The notes below the pieces were generated by a model. That model worked only from the letters and a program-made list of their open reading frames with translations. It had not been told where the DNA came from and made no database searches. Made by a program: the position numbers and the translations under genes. A stretch of 64,000 nucleotides of DNA from Nematopogon swammerdamellus. Lineage: Eukaryota; Arthropoda; Insecta; Lepidoptera; Adelidae. This document shows positions 42,090 to 53,332 of the stretch, piece after piece. The stretch covers positions 17,655,596-17,719,595 of the forward strand of contig OX336343.1 of NCBI GenBank assembly GCA_946902875.1. The letters run 5' to 3'. The first letter of the stretch is position 1. Every line of letters starts with the position of its first letter.

Positions 42090-42295
42090 CCGAGGGCTGT
42101 ATCTCTTGAACCGTAATAGGTAGCCCGTTGAAATTTTCACAGAATATGTGTTATTATGGCGTATATAACAACAAATAATAAAAATAGAAAAAAAATTAAG
42201 GGGGGTTCCCACATAAGAAACGTGTTTTTTTTAATGTTATTTTTTTGTGGTGCGGAAACCTCAGTGCGCGAGTCCGACTCGCACTTGCCCGGTTT
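42009..42295 (+). repeat. K repeat
   Basis: TTTTAGGTTTCCGTATCCCG, TTACTAAGCCTACGCCGTCT, GGGCTGTATCTCTTGAACCG, GTTGAAATTTTCACAGAATA and CGCGAGTCCGACTCGCACTT. The central AGATGGCGC region is absent. Confidence 0.8.
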
Positions 42296-42539
42296 TTTAA
42301 CTCATTGGTACATATCGGCCGGATTCTATCCTCGGAACCTATGATCGAAAGTCCAAGCCAAGACCGAGCCGACCACTGGCCGATTATGCATAACTGTAGA
42401 TCCCTTCCCTTACCTATTGGTACCTACTTCATATGTAGGTAATATAACTGAACATTAAAAAGTGGTCAAGTGAACCATGTTCACGTGCCGAGGGTCCCGT
42501 AGCCGCTGCTTCGCTTTCATCTAATTATATTTTCTACTA

Positions 42540-42640
42540 GATTGCGGTCAGGCTTTGGATGGGTGGCCGTACGACCATTGAAGTTGGCAATGGTTCGGAT
42601 TCCACTTGAAACTGTAGTTTCATCCCTTTATCTTACTATG
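42540..42640 (+). repeat. Degenerate S SINE head
   Basis: GGTCAGGCTTTGGATGGGTG matches the 5S-like AGTACTTGGATGGGTGACC of the family, followed by ATGGTTCGGATTCCAC and AACTGTAGTTTCATCCC. The A-box-like start is not recognisable. Confidence 0.55.
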
Positions 42641-42985
42641 TAAATATTTAGCTGGTATACGTATGCGTAATTTCGCTTCATTTTCATCGAAATCGGTTCA
42701 GTAGGTCCGGAGATATCTTCGTGTGACTGACAGACAAACACCAGAGCGATCCCATAAGGGTTCCTTTTTTCGAATTTTGCGACGGGACCCTAAAAACGGT
42801 CGAAGTAGCGCATAATATATAGGTATAGGTAGGTATAAAGTAACGCTATTACTCGGTGTGTCTACCACAAGTAAGCGTAGTACCGCGCACTTGATATCCC
42901 CTTTCAGTGCAGTGGAGCAAATCCGGGCGAGTATAACCCTACCTAAACCTAACTAGCATGATAAGGAAATAGATCCTCAGTTGTT

Positions 42986-43349
42986 TTAAGACGACACGGA
43001 AGTTAACTTTTACCATACAAAATCGTCTTTCGGCATTAAGGTTTTCTAGCTCCCTAAACCTTATCCGATTATTAAATTTTTTTTTATTGTCTTAAGCACA
43101 GTCCAATCTACGTTCCTGTAATTTTTTTTTAGACGAAATATACCTACAACCCCGGAGCTAAAATTTTTTATTTCGGCCGAAAAAAATTTAATTTGTTATT
43201 TTTTTATATCACTTTAGACATTCAAAACATAAACGTAAGATTCGACTGTCGACGACGTAGATTCGACTGTCCTTATTACAACAAAACAATAATTGTAAAT
43301 GCCGCAAGACGATTTTGTATGGAGAAAGTTAACTTCCGTCTCGCCTTAA
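42986..43349. mobile_element. TTAA-flanked MITE with about 55-bp TIRs
   Basis: The left TTAAGACGACACGGAAGTTA and right TAACTTCCGTCTCGCCTTAA begin long inverted repeats that also share CATACAAAATCGTCTT and CGGCATT. Interior AT-rich. TTAA at both ends suggests piggyBac-type target choice. The sequence GGGGTTCGAATCGTGG just outside the right end looks like a Pol III B box, but with no A box. Confidence 0.8.
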
Positions 43350-43445
43350 GGGGTTCGAATCGTGGAGCACGTCGTGTTCATGACTATGTGCTCGTATATA
43401 TTTACATAAAAGTAGTTTAATAATTTTTACATTTTACATTTTACA

Positions 43446-43752
43446 TTCGGTGCGTAACGAGGCAATCCGCCGACGCACCAAAGTAGTCGATATTGGATAC
43501 CGGGTGGCTAAGCTCAAGTGGCAATGGGCTGGGCACGTCAGCCGAAGAGACGAGGACCGTTGGAGTAACCGTGTCCTACACTGGCGGCCGTGGACAAGAA
43601 AACGGAGTGTGGGAAGACCGCCCGCCAGGTGGGACGACGACATCAAGTACGTTGGCGGAAAGCAGTGGTTCCGTACCGAGGACTGGAGGAAAATTGGAGA
43701 GGCGTATGTCCAGCAGTGGACGCTTACACGCTGTCTGACTGACTGACTACAA
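43446..43752 (+). pseudogene. RTE-clade LINE C-terminus with (CTGA)n tail
   Basis: The frame 43450-43746 encodes IRRRTKVVDIGYRVAKLKWQ, WAGHVSRRDEDRW, KRSVGRPPARWDDDIKYVGG and YVQQWT, the C-terminal end of RTE-clade endonuclease/reverse transcriptase proteins (known in Heliconius and other Lepidoptera, from memory). The frame is intact over about 95 residues and ends at CTGACTGACTGACTA, a short tandem tail typical of RTE insertions. Upstream parts are absent, so it is a 5-prime-truncated insertion, perhaps fairly young. The overlapping minus-strand frame is a shadow. Confidence 0.8.
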
Positions 43753-45852
43753 ACACTGAGTGCTTTACATTGCATCACAATGCAACCTTTGAATTGGAGA
43801 AAAGTCTGAAACAGCGCAACTGTGAATAAAATTGCAGGGTTCGCATAAAAGTTAAGTGTCCACGATGCGTGCCTTGAGGGCCGCGTAACTTTACAATTTA
43901 TGCAGCTCTCTTGCGGACGCTGCGGACTTATTTTGCTGACTCTGTAAACGGATACGTAACACAGAACAAAGAATTATTTTGGTACTACTATACCAATACT
44001 GCCTACTATTTGCTACCAATAATAAATGATTGGTAGCAAAATGGTTACCACAAAAAATTAACTAATTCTGAAATATGCATTATTTAAAAGATCTTTTCCG
44101 GTACGTTTTTTTAAGAAAGACTCCTTTGACGGTTGTCTGAAGATCAAGAAGTTTCCGTCCAATCAGTTTAGCCGGCACGTCCAAAGAAAATGACATGACA
44201 CCTAGTTCACCAAAGTGTTATGGGCCGGCATCACTGGCCAAGCATGTATGTCAGGTTATAAAAAAGTACTTTACCCGAAAATTATTTAACTATTTAAGAA
44301 TATACTATGAAGCTAGAAAATATATTTTGCCTTATATGCTAATTTAAAGAATAAACCCTGCCTTCCTCTCCAGTGCTAATAAAGAAGTGCAGAAAAAATA
44401 AATTAAAAAAATATAGCACATAAGTATACTGTTTTCAGAATGATCTTTTTCATTAAAAAATAAACCTCCAAATGTATCAGTAATTTCGCTGAATATTAAA
44501 TACCTCAAATTCCATTAACATATTAATACCAACGCTGAAACGCGGGATTTTTTTTATATTGAAATGTACTCAAATATTAATTGGCATTGCTTATTTACAT
44601 TGAGAGAGGTTAAAAAAAGGAAGTAAACAAACCATTCAAAACATTAGAAGAGCCATCAGCTCGTCGACCAGATGGAAAGTAGTTACAATTGGTGTGCACA
44701 AAGGTAACATTTAGCGCGACGCACACGATGAAGATAATATAAAATATATCTTATGTTAGGGCATATTTCACAACATCGCTCACCGTTAAATTCTTTGAAC
44801 CATCATCATTCATCAATCATCCATCACACACGACGAAGATAATATTTTGAGATGATTTTTTTTACCGGACAAAATGTTTCCTGCAATAGGCTACAATTCC
44901 ATCGAGCTCAAAAGGAACTTAACCCTCATGTCCTACATTTTCCAAGCTTTAAATGACAAAATCAGTAATTCGGCTTTTTAAAAGTTGTTTCATTTATATA
45001 TTGCGAATAACTATTCTCGAACCAGCTCTCCTCTAAACAGAGCTATTTATATGCTCAATGAGCTAAATAAGGATGCAGAGTTTGATGTTTTTAATAATAG
45101 CCAAATTTAAGAGTCTAGTTATAAGTAATTAAGTTATCTTAATAAATTCAATGTGTAAATTAAGTTAGACTAGTAAACGAGTTAGGATATTCCGTATATT
45201 TAGCTAATTAAGTGTATAAATAAATAAATTAGATCGAGCGATATCATAAAGTAAACTTAAATAAATTAAAACAAGTATCTAATATCAATACTAATGGTCC
45301 CAAGAACGCTAACGGTATTTCCCCTTTGGATGGCAATGCTCACCTGCTGAATAAAGTGGGCCTTGTCGCCTCCATCTATATCGGGAATAGCATTCTAAAG
45401 AAGCATATCAGTTATATTGTTTTGAATTCTTTGCAAGTAAATAAAACAGAAGATGCACCGCCGAGGGAGCGCGGCTTACGTCTTGTGTAATGACTTTTTT
45501 AAGAGCACACCGCCCCGGGCCATGATTACTGAGAAGGAAAGCGGCCCTCAGGGTACTCCCTGGGGGAAGCCACCCTCCTCGGTGGCAGCAAACAAAGGTA
45601 CTGAAGATGACGAACAAACTCCGGGTTTGCGAGTTATTGGAGTTTCGTAGAACAGTGGTACAAAGATACCTTTTTAGTGAATTCTGTTTATTGTGGTGCT
45701 TACATACATACTTGTTTCGTAGAACTGTTCGAAAACGTTTACATTTTGGTTACCGATACTTGAAAATCAAAACTTGATTATCAACATACATTGAAGTGTT
45801 AAAACTTCGTTAATCCCCGAAAAAAAATATTTTAAAATATGTAATTGTTATT
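43753..45852. other. No supported gene; one worn S SINE piece
   Basis: 44145-44235 retains S tail words (GTTTCCGTCCAATCAGTTTA, GACACCTAGTTCACCAAAG, TTATGGGCCGGCATCAC). 45290-45610 has GC-rich stretches and frames on both strands (45453-45650 plus) that may be a worn retroelement but are unassigned. The remainder is AT-rich unique sequence. Confidence 0.45.
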
Positions 45853-46235
45853 TTTCCGGGATCCGTATCCGTCGTACGGGACCCTATTACTAAGCCTACG
45901 CCGTTTGTCTGTCTATCTGTCTGTCTGTCTGTCCATCTGTCTGTCCGAGGGCTGTATCTCTTAAACTGTAATAGGTATCCCGTTAAAATGTTCACAGAAT
46001 ATGTATTATTATGGCCGATATAACAACAAATAATAAAAATAAGAAAAGTTACAAAATTACGGGTGTCCCCATACAAGAAACAAAAAAGTATGAAGCATAT
46101 TAACTAATCATGAATTTTAAATAATATGAAGCATTTCATAAAACACGCCATAGATGGCGTGAGTGGCGCTGACCATGACATGGCGATACGGAACCCTCGG
46201 TGCGCGAGTTCGACTCGCACTTGGCCGATTTTTTA
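45853..46235 (+). repeat. K repeat, near full length
   Basis: Reference copy: TTCCGGGATCCGTATCCGTC, CTATTACTAAGCCTACGCCG, a GTCTGTCTGTC run, AGGGCTGTATCTCTTAAACT, TGGCCGATATAACAACAAAT, CACGCCATAGATGGCGTGAG, ATGACATGGCGATACGGAAC and CGCACTTGGCCGATTTTTTA. Non-coding throughout. Confidence 0.85.
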
Positions 46236-46364
46236 TTTTCTACCATACCATTTACGTCTTCTCAATAAAACAGAGGGTTATGTACCACCACACGATATAT
46301 TAGTCCCCACATATCGTCTCCATTACCTGTAATTGAGACGATGTTTAATATATTTTAGGTTTAT

Positions 46365-46612
46365 TTTTTTTTTTTTATGGAAACTGACACGGTTGGCTAC
46401 ATCACCTACAACGTCCGTGATGTCAGCCCATAACACCGGGTGAACTAGGTGCCATGTCAGTGCTTCCCCCTTTGATCGTGCCGGCTACACTGAACTGGTC
46501 GGAAAACACAAACTATTTACATAGCCGTTTTTAACCGACGTTTTAATCAGTGCGGTGGTACCAACCCGGGCGGGTTAAACCCTACCACCAAGTAAGATTA
46601 GGAGGGAAGGTT
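46365..46612 (-). repeat. S SINE tail and body
   Basis: T run, GAAACTGACACGGTTGGC, GTGATGTCAGCCCATAACAC, GATCGTGCCGGCTACACTGA and TAAACCCTACCACCAAGTAA. It stops before the head. Confidence 0.85.
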
Positions 46613-47223
46613 TAAGTTCATTTTTAAATAATATTATGTGCTTTGATTTAAAATTTAGTTTTAATTTCACTATTGATTTTAGGTATTATTGTAAATAACT
46701 ACATATAAGCTTGTTCGCTTAAATTATTTTCCCGTCTATGAAAAAAAATTAAATAAAATTTTTATTTTTATTAAATCAAGACCGTCTTACGCCGCGCCGC
46801 CCTCGTAGTCAAAAACAAATACATATTCCTGCGGTATGAATATATTTAAAACGAATTTCAGCGAACCAGTATTTCGTATAGTAACTGAAATCTCCCTAGA
46901 ACCAGGTTAAATACCTCCCTATTCCGGCAACGTCGGATAAGGCATATTTCTCAAAATGGAATTTCGAGTCACTTCAAAGCGACCGCGAATAGTTTCGTCG
47001 ACTTTGATTTTCGCAGGAAATTCGCTACAACGCGATCCTCCTTTCGCGAAAATGGAAAATGCTACATTAGGTAAACCCTTTACGGTCGCAGAATATGGAA
47101 ACGTTTTTGGCTCTATTTAGAGACGCACCTCTCACGGAGCGATGTGTTTAAAATAGGAGACGATTTTTTCGAAGAATTTTCGCGCTTAATTAATTTTTAT
47201 TTTTAACAGAATTTTTATTTTTT
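46613..47223. other. No recognised feature
   Basis: 46860-47200 is unique sequence rich in TTTCG/CGAAA words, without a supported frame. Confidence 0.4.
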
Positions 47224-47325
47224 AGCGAAACGTGGTGGTCGATGTTGTGCTGTAATTTACCAGAGTTCTTGCAACACAACACCGATTACTCTGCTTACCC
47301 CGATTTTCGGGATTCAGCGTGTGTG
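47224..47325 (-). repeat. Dispersed repeat, Y module fragment
   Basis: GCGAAACGTGGTGGTCGATG, TTGTGCTGTAATTTACCAG, ACACCGATTACTCTGCTTAC and CAGCGTGTGTGATATG: the first 100 bases of Y in reverse orientation. Confidence 0.75.
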
Positions 47326-47397
47326 ATATGTATGTATGCATGTATGTTTTAACCGAGTTCAAAAAAAGAGGTTATCAATTCGACACGTATTTATGTA

Positions 47398-50300
47398 ATA
47401 TTATTGGAACCACACTGTATTCACAATATGATATCTATTAGGTCTTCCAAACAAATATACAAAATTTTATAGGTGTAGTGTATGTATGTACGCAAATTCC
47501 TTGAAAATGGTTAGACACACGAACGAAGATGTATGTAATAACATTGATAACGATGAATCGGCTGGATTACACAAATTCATAATGACAGACTGGCAACATT
47601 TTAGTTTCCCCGGAAACAAAGAAACAACCTTAACATGCCTTACGCTAAACATCAGAAGTGCGAACAAAAATTTTGATAATCTAACAGTTCTCTTAGCCAA
47701 ACTAAATATAATGTTTGACGTAATTATTCTAACTGAAGCATGGCTCAAAGATACATCCTATCAACCCCAACACATTAATGGTTATGTGGCTTATAGCACC
47801 ACCAAACATAATCGGCAAAACGATGGAGTCATAGTATACATTAGAACTCAAATTACAGTAATTACTGAAGAACCTGATCTTAAAGATGCAAACGGACTAC
47901 TACTGAAAAAAGGTACCGATTGTGTAATTTTAGCGATCTACAGATCACCCTCAGTCCAAAACATTGACCCGTTCCTGGATTCGGTATACGAAACTCTGAA
48001 ACTGTACCATAATAAAAACTGTTGCATTATGACTGGTGACATTAACATAGATATATCAAATAAAGCAAGAAGTGAGAGAAAAACAAAATACCTATGTCTC
48101 TGTGCTGAATTATCCCTGAAACCAGCAGTAACCGATGTAACACGAGAAAACGCCTGTCTAGACCACGTAATGATAAAAAGCAAATCAGAAATAACAACTA
48201 TAGTCTATGAAGCAGCTATAACAGACCACTCGCCTGTAATTTCTTTCTTACATAATCAAAAGAGCAATATAAAGAATACCACGACTACACAATCATCTAA
48301 AACTGATTTCATTAATCTATATAAACATTTAGAGACTAGTGACTGGACTGACACTCTCTGCGAACAAAACACAAATTACGCGGCTGATACATTTATAAAT
48401 ACACTTCAAACAGCCATAAGCAAATTTACATCCACAAGCACAGTTAATACTAAAACTAAGATAAAAAAACCATGGATAACAAAGGGATTGATCAAATGTT
48501 TCAACAAACGGGACAAGTTGCATAAACTAGCGAAGACTTATCCATTTACTTATTCAGAGAAATATAAATGCTATAGGAACATATGCAACTTGGCCGTAAA
48601 AACTGCCAAAAATAACTACTATGAAAGAGAAATAGCTAAAAATATCAAAAACACTAAAAACATGTGGAAAATTCTAAAAGAAGCCGCAGATATAAATACA
48701 TCAAAGGACCAATCAGCATCAATACATCTAATAAAAACCGAGGAAACCAATGCCGAAAAAGAAGAAAAACTGAATATGTATAACCAATACTATATAGGAG
48801 TAGGGGTAAACTATGCTAATGAAAATCTTAAAAGAATTAAAAAAGGAGAAATTGATCTGATAAAGGAGGAGGAAGCTGTGGGAAATGCAACAAATGACTC
48901 GTTTTATATGAGACCAACAGATCCACATGAAATAACAAAAATAATAAAAGCATTGAAACAGGATAGTGCATCAGGTTGGGACGGCATAGGCGGTAAACAC
49001 ATTAAAAGCATATGCACTCTGGTACTCGAACCACTAACCCATATATGCAATCTAAGTTTAAAAACGGGTGTCTTCCCAACAGCCTTCAAAACTGCAATCG
49101 TATGTCCAATCTTTAAATCAGGTGATCATGGTGAAATAAAAAACTATCGTCCTATATCTCTGCTTCCTACCCTATCAAAAATATTAGAAAAAATAGTGAA
49201 AACCAGATTAATGTGCTTTTTAGAAAATAAAAACCTTCTGTCGAATAACCAATATGGTTTTAGGCCAAAACGATCGTGCGAAAATGCAGTTAATTGCCTA
49301 ACCCAATACACTGTCGAACGCCTTGACAGGGGCCAAAAAACTCTAGCAGTATTTCTGGATCTTGCCAAGGCGTTTGACACAGTATCAATACCCATACTAC
49401 TAATTAAAATGGAAAAAATTGGCATTAGAGGTCTACCGTTAAAATGGTTCCATACCTATTTAAAAAATAGGCATCAATTAGTTAAAATAGGCGATTATAA
49501 AAGCAAAACTTCTGAGATAAATTATGGCGTCCCTCAAGGCAGTGTGCTGGGTCCTTTACTGTTCCTAATTTATATAAATAACCTCTGTAACCTTACACTA
49601 CACAACTGTCAAATCATTACCTATGCGGACGACACAGTTCTATTATTCTCGGGTAGGACATGGGCAGAAATATTCGAAAATGCAGGAAAAGGTCTCATTA
49701 AAACAAAAACATGGCTAGAAAATAATCTTCTCACACTGAACTCCGCAAAAACTAAATACATGTGTTTCTCTATAAATGCAGCAGGACAACCGGACAGTAC
49801 ACATAAGCTTAAACTTCATGACACAAGTTGCCCCATATCAGGTACATGCATCTGTGAAATATTAGAAAGAGTAAATCAGTTTAAGTATTTGGGAGTTACA
49901 ATAGACAAACACCTAACGTGGCGGTTTCACATAGAAATTGTAGCAAATAGACTCAGGAAGCTGACCTACTTTTTCAAATCAATTCGAAACTGTGCCACCG
50001 TGCAAACAATAAAAACAGTATTTAGGGCTGTCGCGGAACCCATTATTGCCTATTGTTTAACAGTCTGGGGAGGCGCAGCTAAAACCTATTTAATCGAGGC
50101 TGAGCGCGCCCAACGCACAGCTCTAAAAGTTCTATTTAAAAAACCTTACAGGCATGGCACACAAGACCTGCTTCTAGAGACTGGAATGCTATCTGTGAGG
50201 CAATTATATATATATAATACTATTTTTACTGTGCAACAAACTAAAAGTACTGCTATAACAGATCGACCTAACACGAGGAACCGAGAAAATCCACAGACAA

Positions 50301-50878
50301 ATCGTTTACACACAACCTTCGCCCAAAGATTCAATATTTTCCTAAGTAACCACCTATATAACAAAGCTATAAAATGCTGTAATTTTCAAGAGAAAACTGG
50401 CAAAAGTCGCAAACGGGAAATTCTCTCATGGCTGAAAACACTAGATTACGAAGCTACTGAAGACTTACTTGCTGTTTTGTCTTAACAAAACTGTATAACA
50501 TTTAATGGATAGCTAATTAAAATAATTCAATTAATTTATATATTTAACAAAATTAACTAATGCTTAACAAACAACTAAAACACAACACACAAAGAAAATC
50601 TAATAGAAAAAAAAAACTAACAATTAAAGAACTAACTTTCCTATTACTAAAAACTAAGGACTTCATAATGTCTATACTCTATCCCATTTTAATCTTAATT
50701 TTATGAAACTTATTTTATTAAACTCAATAAGAGCGCCATCATGTAATTAATATGTACGTGTTATTCTATAAAACAAGTCTTCCTGCAAGACAGAGTTTCT
50801 CTAGGGCAGGAGACATGATTGTAAAATAGGCTTAAAAACTTTTCTAAATAAATAATTTTCATTTTTCATTTCATTTTC
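47398..50878 (+). mobile_element. Non-LTR retrotransposon (LINE), about 3.48 kb, intact second ORF
   Basis: Bounded by the interrupted L element. ATGTA at 47393-47397 and again at 50879-50883 is a possible 5-bp target duplication. A leader of about 90 bp precedes the 999-codon ORF, and an AT-rich 3-prime UTR of about 390 bp ends in ATTTTTCATTTCATTTTC, a short tandem tail instead of poly(A). No gag-like ORF1 is present, so the copy is either 5-prime truncated between the ORFs or from a one-ORF family. The undamaged ORF suggests a recent insertion. Confidence 0.8.
47486..50485 (+). CDS. LINE ORF2: AP endonuclease plus reverse transcriptase (CR1/Jockey/Daphne group)
   Basis: 999 residues with no stop or frameshift. 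The protein nicks target DNA and copies its own RNA there. The AP-endonuclease domain spans about residues 48-255: N55 in LNIRS, E84 in LTEAWL, Y152 in IYRSP, D185/N187 in GDINID, D226-H227 in LDH and D247-H248 in ITDHSPV. The reverse transcriptase spans about 480-830: FPTAFKTAIVCPIFKSGD (530-547), YRPISLLPTLSKILEK (554-569), QYGFRPKRS, D625 in FLDLAKAFD (motif A), GVPQGSVLGP (681-690), YADD at 713-716 (motif C) and FKYLGVTID. The C-terminal part (840-999) lacks an RNase H or a CCHC finger. All catalytic residues are present. The start at 47486 (MYANSLKM) is the first ATG; a later ATG (M8) is an alternative. Motif style places it in the CR1/Jockey/Daphne group; the exact clade is uncertain. 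Confidence 0.93.
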   Translation: MYANSLKMVRHTNEDVCNNIDNDESAGLHKFIMTDWQHFSFPGNKETTLTCLTLNIRSANKNFDNLTVLLAKLNIMFDVIILTEAWLKDTSYQPQHINGYVAYSTTKHNRQNDGVIVYIRTQITVITEEPDLKDANGLLLKKGTDCVILAIYRSPSVQNIDPFLDSVYETLKLYHNKNCCIMTGDINIDISNKARSERKTKYLCLCAELSLKPAVTDVTRENACLDHVMIKSKSEITTIVYEAAITDHSPVISFLHNQKSNIKNTTTTQSSKTDFINLYKHLETSDWTDTLCEQNTNYAADTFINTLQTAISKFTSTSTVNTKTKIKKPWITKGLIKCFNKRDKLHKLAKTYPFTYSEKYKCYRNICNLAVKTAKNNYYEREIAKNIKNTKNMWKILKEAADINTSKDQSASIHLIKTEETNAEKEEKLNMYNQYYIGVGVNYANENLKRIKKGEIDLIKEEEAVGNATNDSFYMRPTDPHEITKIIKALKQDSASGWDGIGGKHIKSICTLVLEPLTHICNLSLKTGVFPTAFKTAIVCPIFKSGDHGEIKNYRPISLLPTLSKILEKIVKTRLMCFLENKNLLSNNQYGFRPKRSCENAVNCLTQYTVERLDRGQKTLAVFLDLAKAFDTVSIPILLIKMEKIGIRGLPLKWFHTYLKNRHQLVKIGDYKSKTSEINYGVPQGSVLGPLLFLIYINNLCNLTLHNCQIITYADDTVLLFSGRTWAEIFENAGKGLIKTKTWLENNLLTLNSAKTKYMCFSINAAGQPDSTHKLKLHDTSCPISGTCICEILERVNQFKYLGVTIDKHLTWRFHIEIVANRLRKLTYFFKSIRNCATVQTIKTVFRAVAEPIIAYCLTVWGGAAKTYLIEAERAQRTALKVLFKKPYRHGTQDLLLETGMLSVRQLYIYNTIFTVQQTKSTAITDRPNTRNRENPQTNRLHTTFAQRFNIFLSNHLYNKAIKCCNFQEKTGKSRKREILSWLKTLDYEATEDLLAVLS

Positions 50879-50956
50879 ATGTATGTTTGTATATGCATAT
50901 GTATGTTTGTCCACGCATTTATCCGAAACTATGAATCGGATTGTGATATTTATTAC

Positions 50957-51584
50957 ACTCCGTTCATCCTAGCAACTAATGCCGAGCGATTTCTCTTTCT
51001 CTGTACTTCTCACTCTCGCAAAGGGTGATTGAAGTGACTGTGAACTGAGGTTATGAATATAGTTTATATTGAAAAAAATATTGAATTGTTGTTTATTTAT
51101 TTGATGAATGAAAATTTTGCAATAAACCTGTTTATTTTTATTTTTTGCTTGGAATCAAGTTAAATATTTATATTTTCACTGTAAATTATTTAATATTAAA
51201 ATTATATAGTATTTAAATTTTGTGCCTAATCTACTTACTTCAGCTGTTCGTTCTATTGTAGGTGGATAAGTTAACCCAACAACACAAATAATATACAAAA
51301 CTTCAAAATAACACGTGAAAAATATGCAAAACAATTAATACGTTATTATTATGACGCTTAGGAAAGGCTACTGATTAATGCGTCGACTGACCGGCCGACT
51401 GCACCTGGCTACCTGAAACCTTCTCAGAATAAAAACGCAACACTAACTCCCGGCGCAGCGGCGCACGCGCCGTTATGGTTTTGAGATGACTTTAGCATAC
51501 ACCTATGACTCACAAACACAACCTTGTGTCCCGTGTAAAGAAGAGTAATAACCGCTCGGCATTAGTTCCTAGCATGAACGGAGT
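50957..51584. mobile_element. TIR element, 628 bp, nested in L
   Basis: Left ACTCCGTTCATCCTAGCAAC (then TAATGCCGAGCG) and right CGCTCGGCATTAGTTCCTAG (then CATGAACGGAGT) are about 32-bp inverted repeats with two mismatches. Interior about 560 bp, AT-rich, with a GC patch near 51450-51475; no transposase. Flanks belong to the L element. Confidence 0.8.
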
Positions 51585-51806
51585 ATAGCCTACACTTACT
51601 TTAACTTAACTAATTACTTAGAACTAAAAATAATTGAGTTGAAGGCGGTGCAAAAGCACACCAGAAAATTGATAGATGAAGCCTTTTTTATGTGCTTTTG
51701 TACCGCCTTCAACTCAATTATTTAATAATGTTTATTTCTAAGTAATTGTTTTTTTTTTAAGTCGGTTCAATGTTTGTTAAAACTGTTTTTTAAATTTATT
51801 TTTACG

Positions 51807-51945
51807 TAATCCGGTATGCGTGTCTGAGCCAGAGGAGCCAAAGCACATGCTCCGACGAGTCAATATCATCTCCTAGAAGGTAGGTGCCGTACCGGAGACG
51901 TTCCTTTTGCATCGCCGACTATACTGGACATTTCAGCTGACATTA
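51807..51945 (-). repeat. Dispersed repeat P, reverse copy
   Basis: CGTAATCCGGTATGCGTGTC, GGAGCCAAAGCACATGCTCC, AGAAGGTAGGTGCCGTACCG and CGACTATACTGGAC, matching 6095-6325. Confidence 0.7.
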
Positions 51946-53261
51946 TTCTCGCACCTTCAGTATTTCGTAGCGTAGCAGCGTAGCCGAGGTTCCTCCTTGG
52001 CCGCGGCGGGTGTAAATCAGGGAGAGATAACGGGCCTAGTCTGATGTTTTGTGCAAATTTAAACACATTATTAAACCGTTCACTTTTGTATTAGCGTTCG
52101 GTCAGCTCTGCTTGGGTAAAATATTTTTTTATTTTTTATTATTCGCTAAAACTAAGTTGTAACATCGACTAACCTTCATGAAACATTTGAGATCCAGAAA
52201 TTGGCTTCGTTGACTCATTTAAAAGTAACAAACACAATTTAATGAAATCTTGAATAATTAGTAACAATTGAGTTTTTCACACATACAGTATTATATATGT
52301 ATATATACAGTACAGTATTATAAATATAATATACAAGATGTTACATTAATAGATGGTAACAGCCGAAACGTGGTGATTCTACACTTGAAACAGATCAACT
52401 TTTGTTCTAAAACTTTTTTTAAATTTGAATGTAATCGAATTATAAACTATCACCCTACACCGTGTATATGTGACGAAGAATAAACACAATATTATATTCA
52501 ACCCAAAATATTTCGAACAGGCATTTTAAACATATTATAAAAACATTATAAACACATTAAAAGAACGATTATATTATGCATCTCTCCACATCAATGATTT
52601 CGTGCTTCGTGCTATTCTACCACGAACCATGAATAAATTCTAAATTTGAATTTAATCGCGGATTCAAAATACCCTCTCATCAAATTCTGATACCACAGAT
52701 TATTAAATACGACGCTTTGAAGGGTACCCGCTGGATAGAGTATCGCCATGATTTAAGAGATTGTTATCGTGAGTGTTGCCATGCATTTGCCGTATCCCGT
52801 TTCCCGTGAAGGAAGGCGCCGGAAGATTTATTAAACTCTCCGCCTTCAAGTGTCGGGCATAATTCATATTTGATAGAGCAGCGGCGACGTGGCTGGAGAT
52901 AGCGGTCGGTTTGGTTACTTCATTTAACTTTTTTTCTATTTCCCGCTGCTTGGTTCTGCTAAGTATGCATTTAATCTACCAAGTACCATCATGCTAACTT
53001 TCAGGCTCAGATTTGGCCAGATTGTATATTATCATGTCTCCGTCCAGCTAGGTGTTGCCAGACTCATCTGGCAACTTCCCATTGTAATCTAAATTACGAA
53101 GGAAGTTGTTGGTAACTTGCCTACACACGCACTGTCGTGCCCCAATCTAGTGCCCAATGCGCTCGCGTCCTCACCACCACCGTCCTGGTTTAAAGAGAGT
53201 GTGTAGACGATTTTCCTCTGCGGGTGGAGACCGGGTGTTAGTATAGCGCGTAACTTTTTTT
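51946..53261. other. No recognised feature
   Basis: AT-rich unique sequence. 52285-52340 has TATATA-rich simple sequence. 52730-52900 is less AT-rich, without supported frames. Confidence 0.4.
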
Positions 53262-53310
53262 TTTATTGATAGCGCGACATGTGGCATCGTTTCACCTACA
53301 AGTAGGTTGT
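53262..53310 (-). repeat. LINE 3-prime tail, family G
   Basis: A T run then GATAGCGCGACATGTGGCAT and CGTTTCACCTACAAGTAGG, the reverse of the end seen at 29345-29395. Only the last 45 bases remain. Confidence 0.55.
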
Positions 53311-53332
53311 AACTATGCCTACATTTATTATT

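Larger units (their letters stand above)
47347..51770 (+). mobile_element. L element split by two later insertions
   Basis: Left piece 47347-47397 (TTTTAACCGAGTTCAAAAAA, GGTTATCAATTCGACACG), middle piece about 50879-50956 (TGTATGTTTGTCCACGCATT, TATCCGAAACTATGAATCGG) and right piece 51585-51770 ending TTTAAGTCGGTTCAA, the inverse of the left end. Joined, these give about 310 bp of one element with TTAACCGACTT-type inverted ends. The gaps are a LINE (47398-50878) and a MITE (50957-51584). An inverted pair near its right end (51628-51660 and 51691-51723) forms a 33-bp-stem hairpin. Confidence 0.65.

Noticed and set aside
43434..43778. 114-codon minus-strand gene
   Set aside because: Antisense of the RTE LINE C-terminus.
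47467..47748. Minus-strand frames across the LINE ORF (47467-47748, 47938-48183, 49144-49425 and others)
   Set aside because: Shadows of the 999-codon plus-strand frame.
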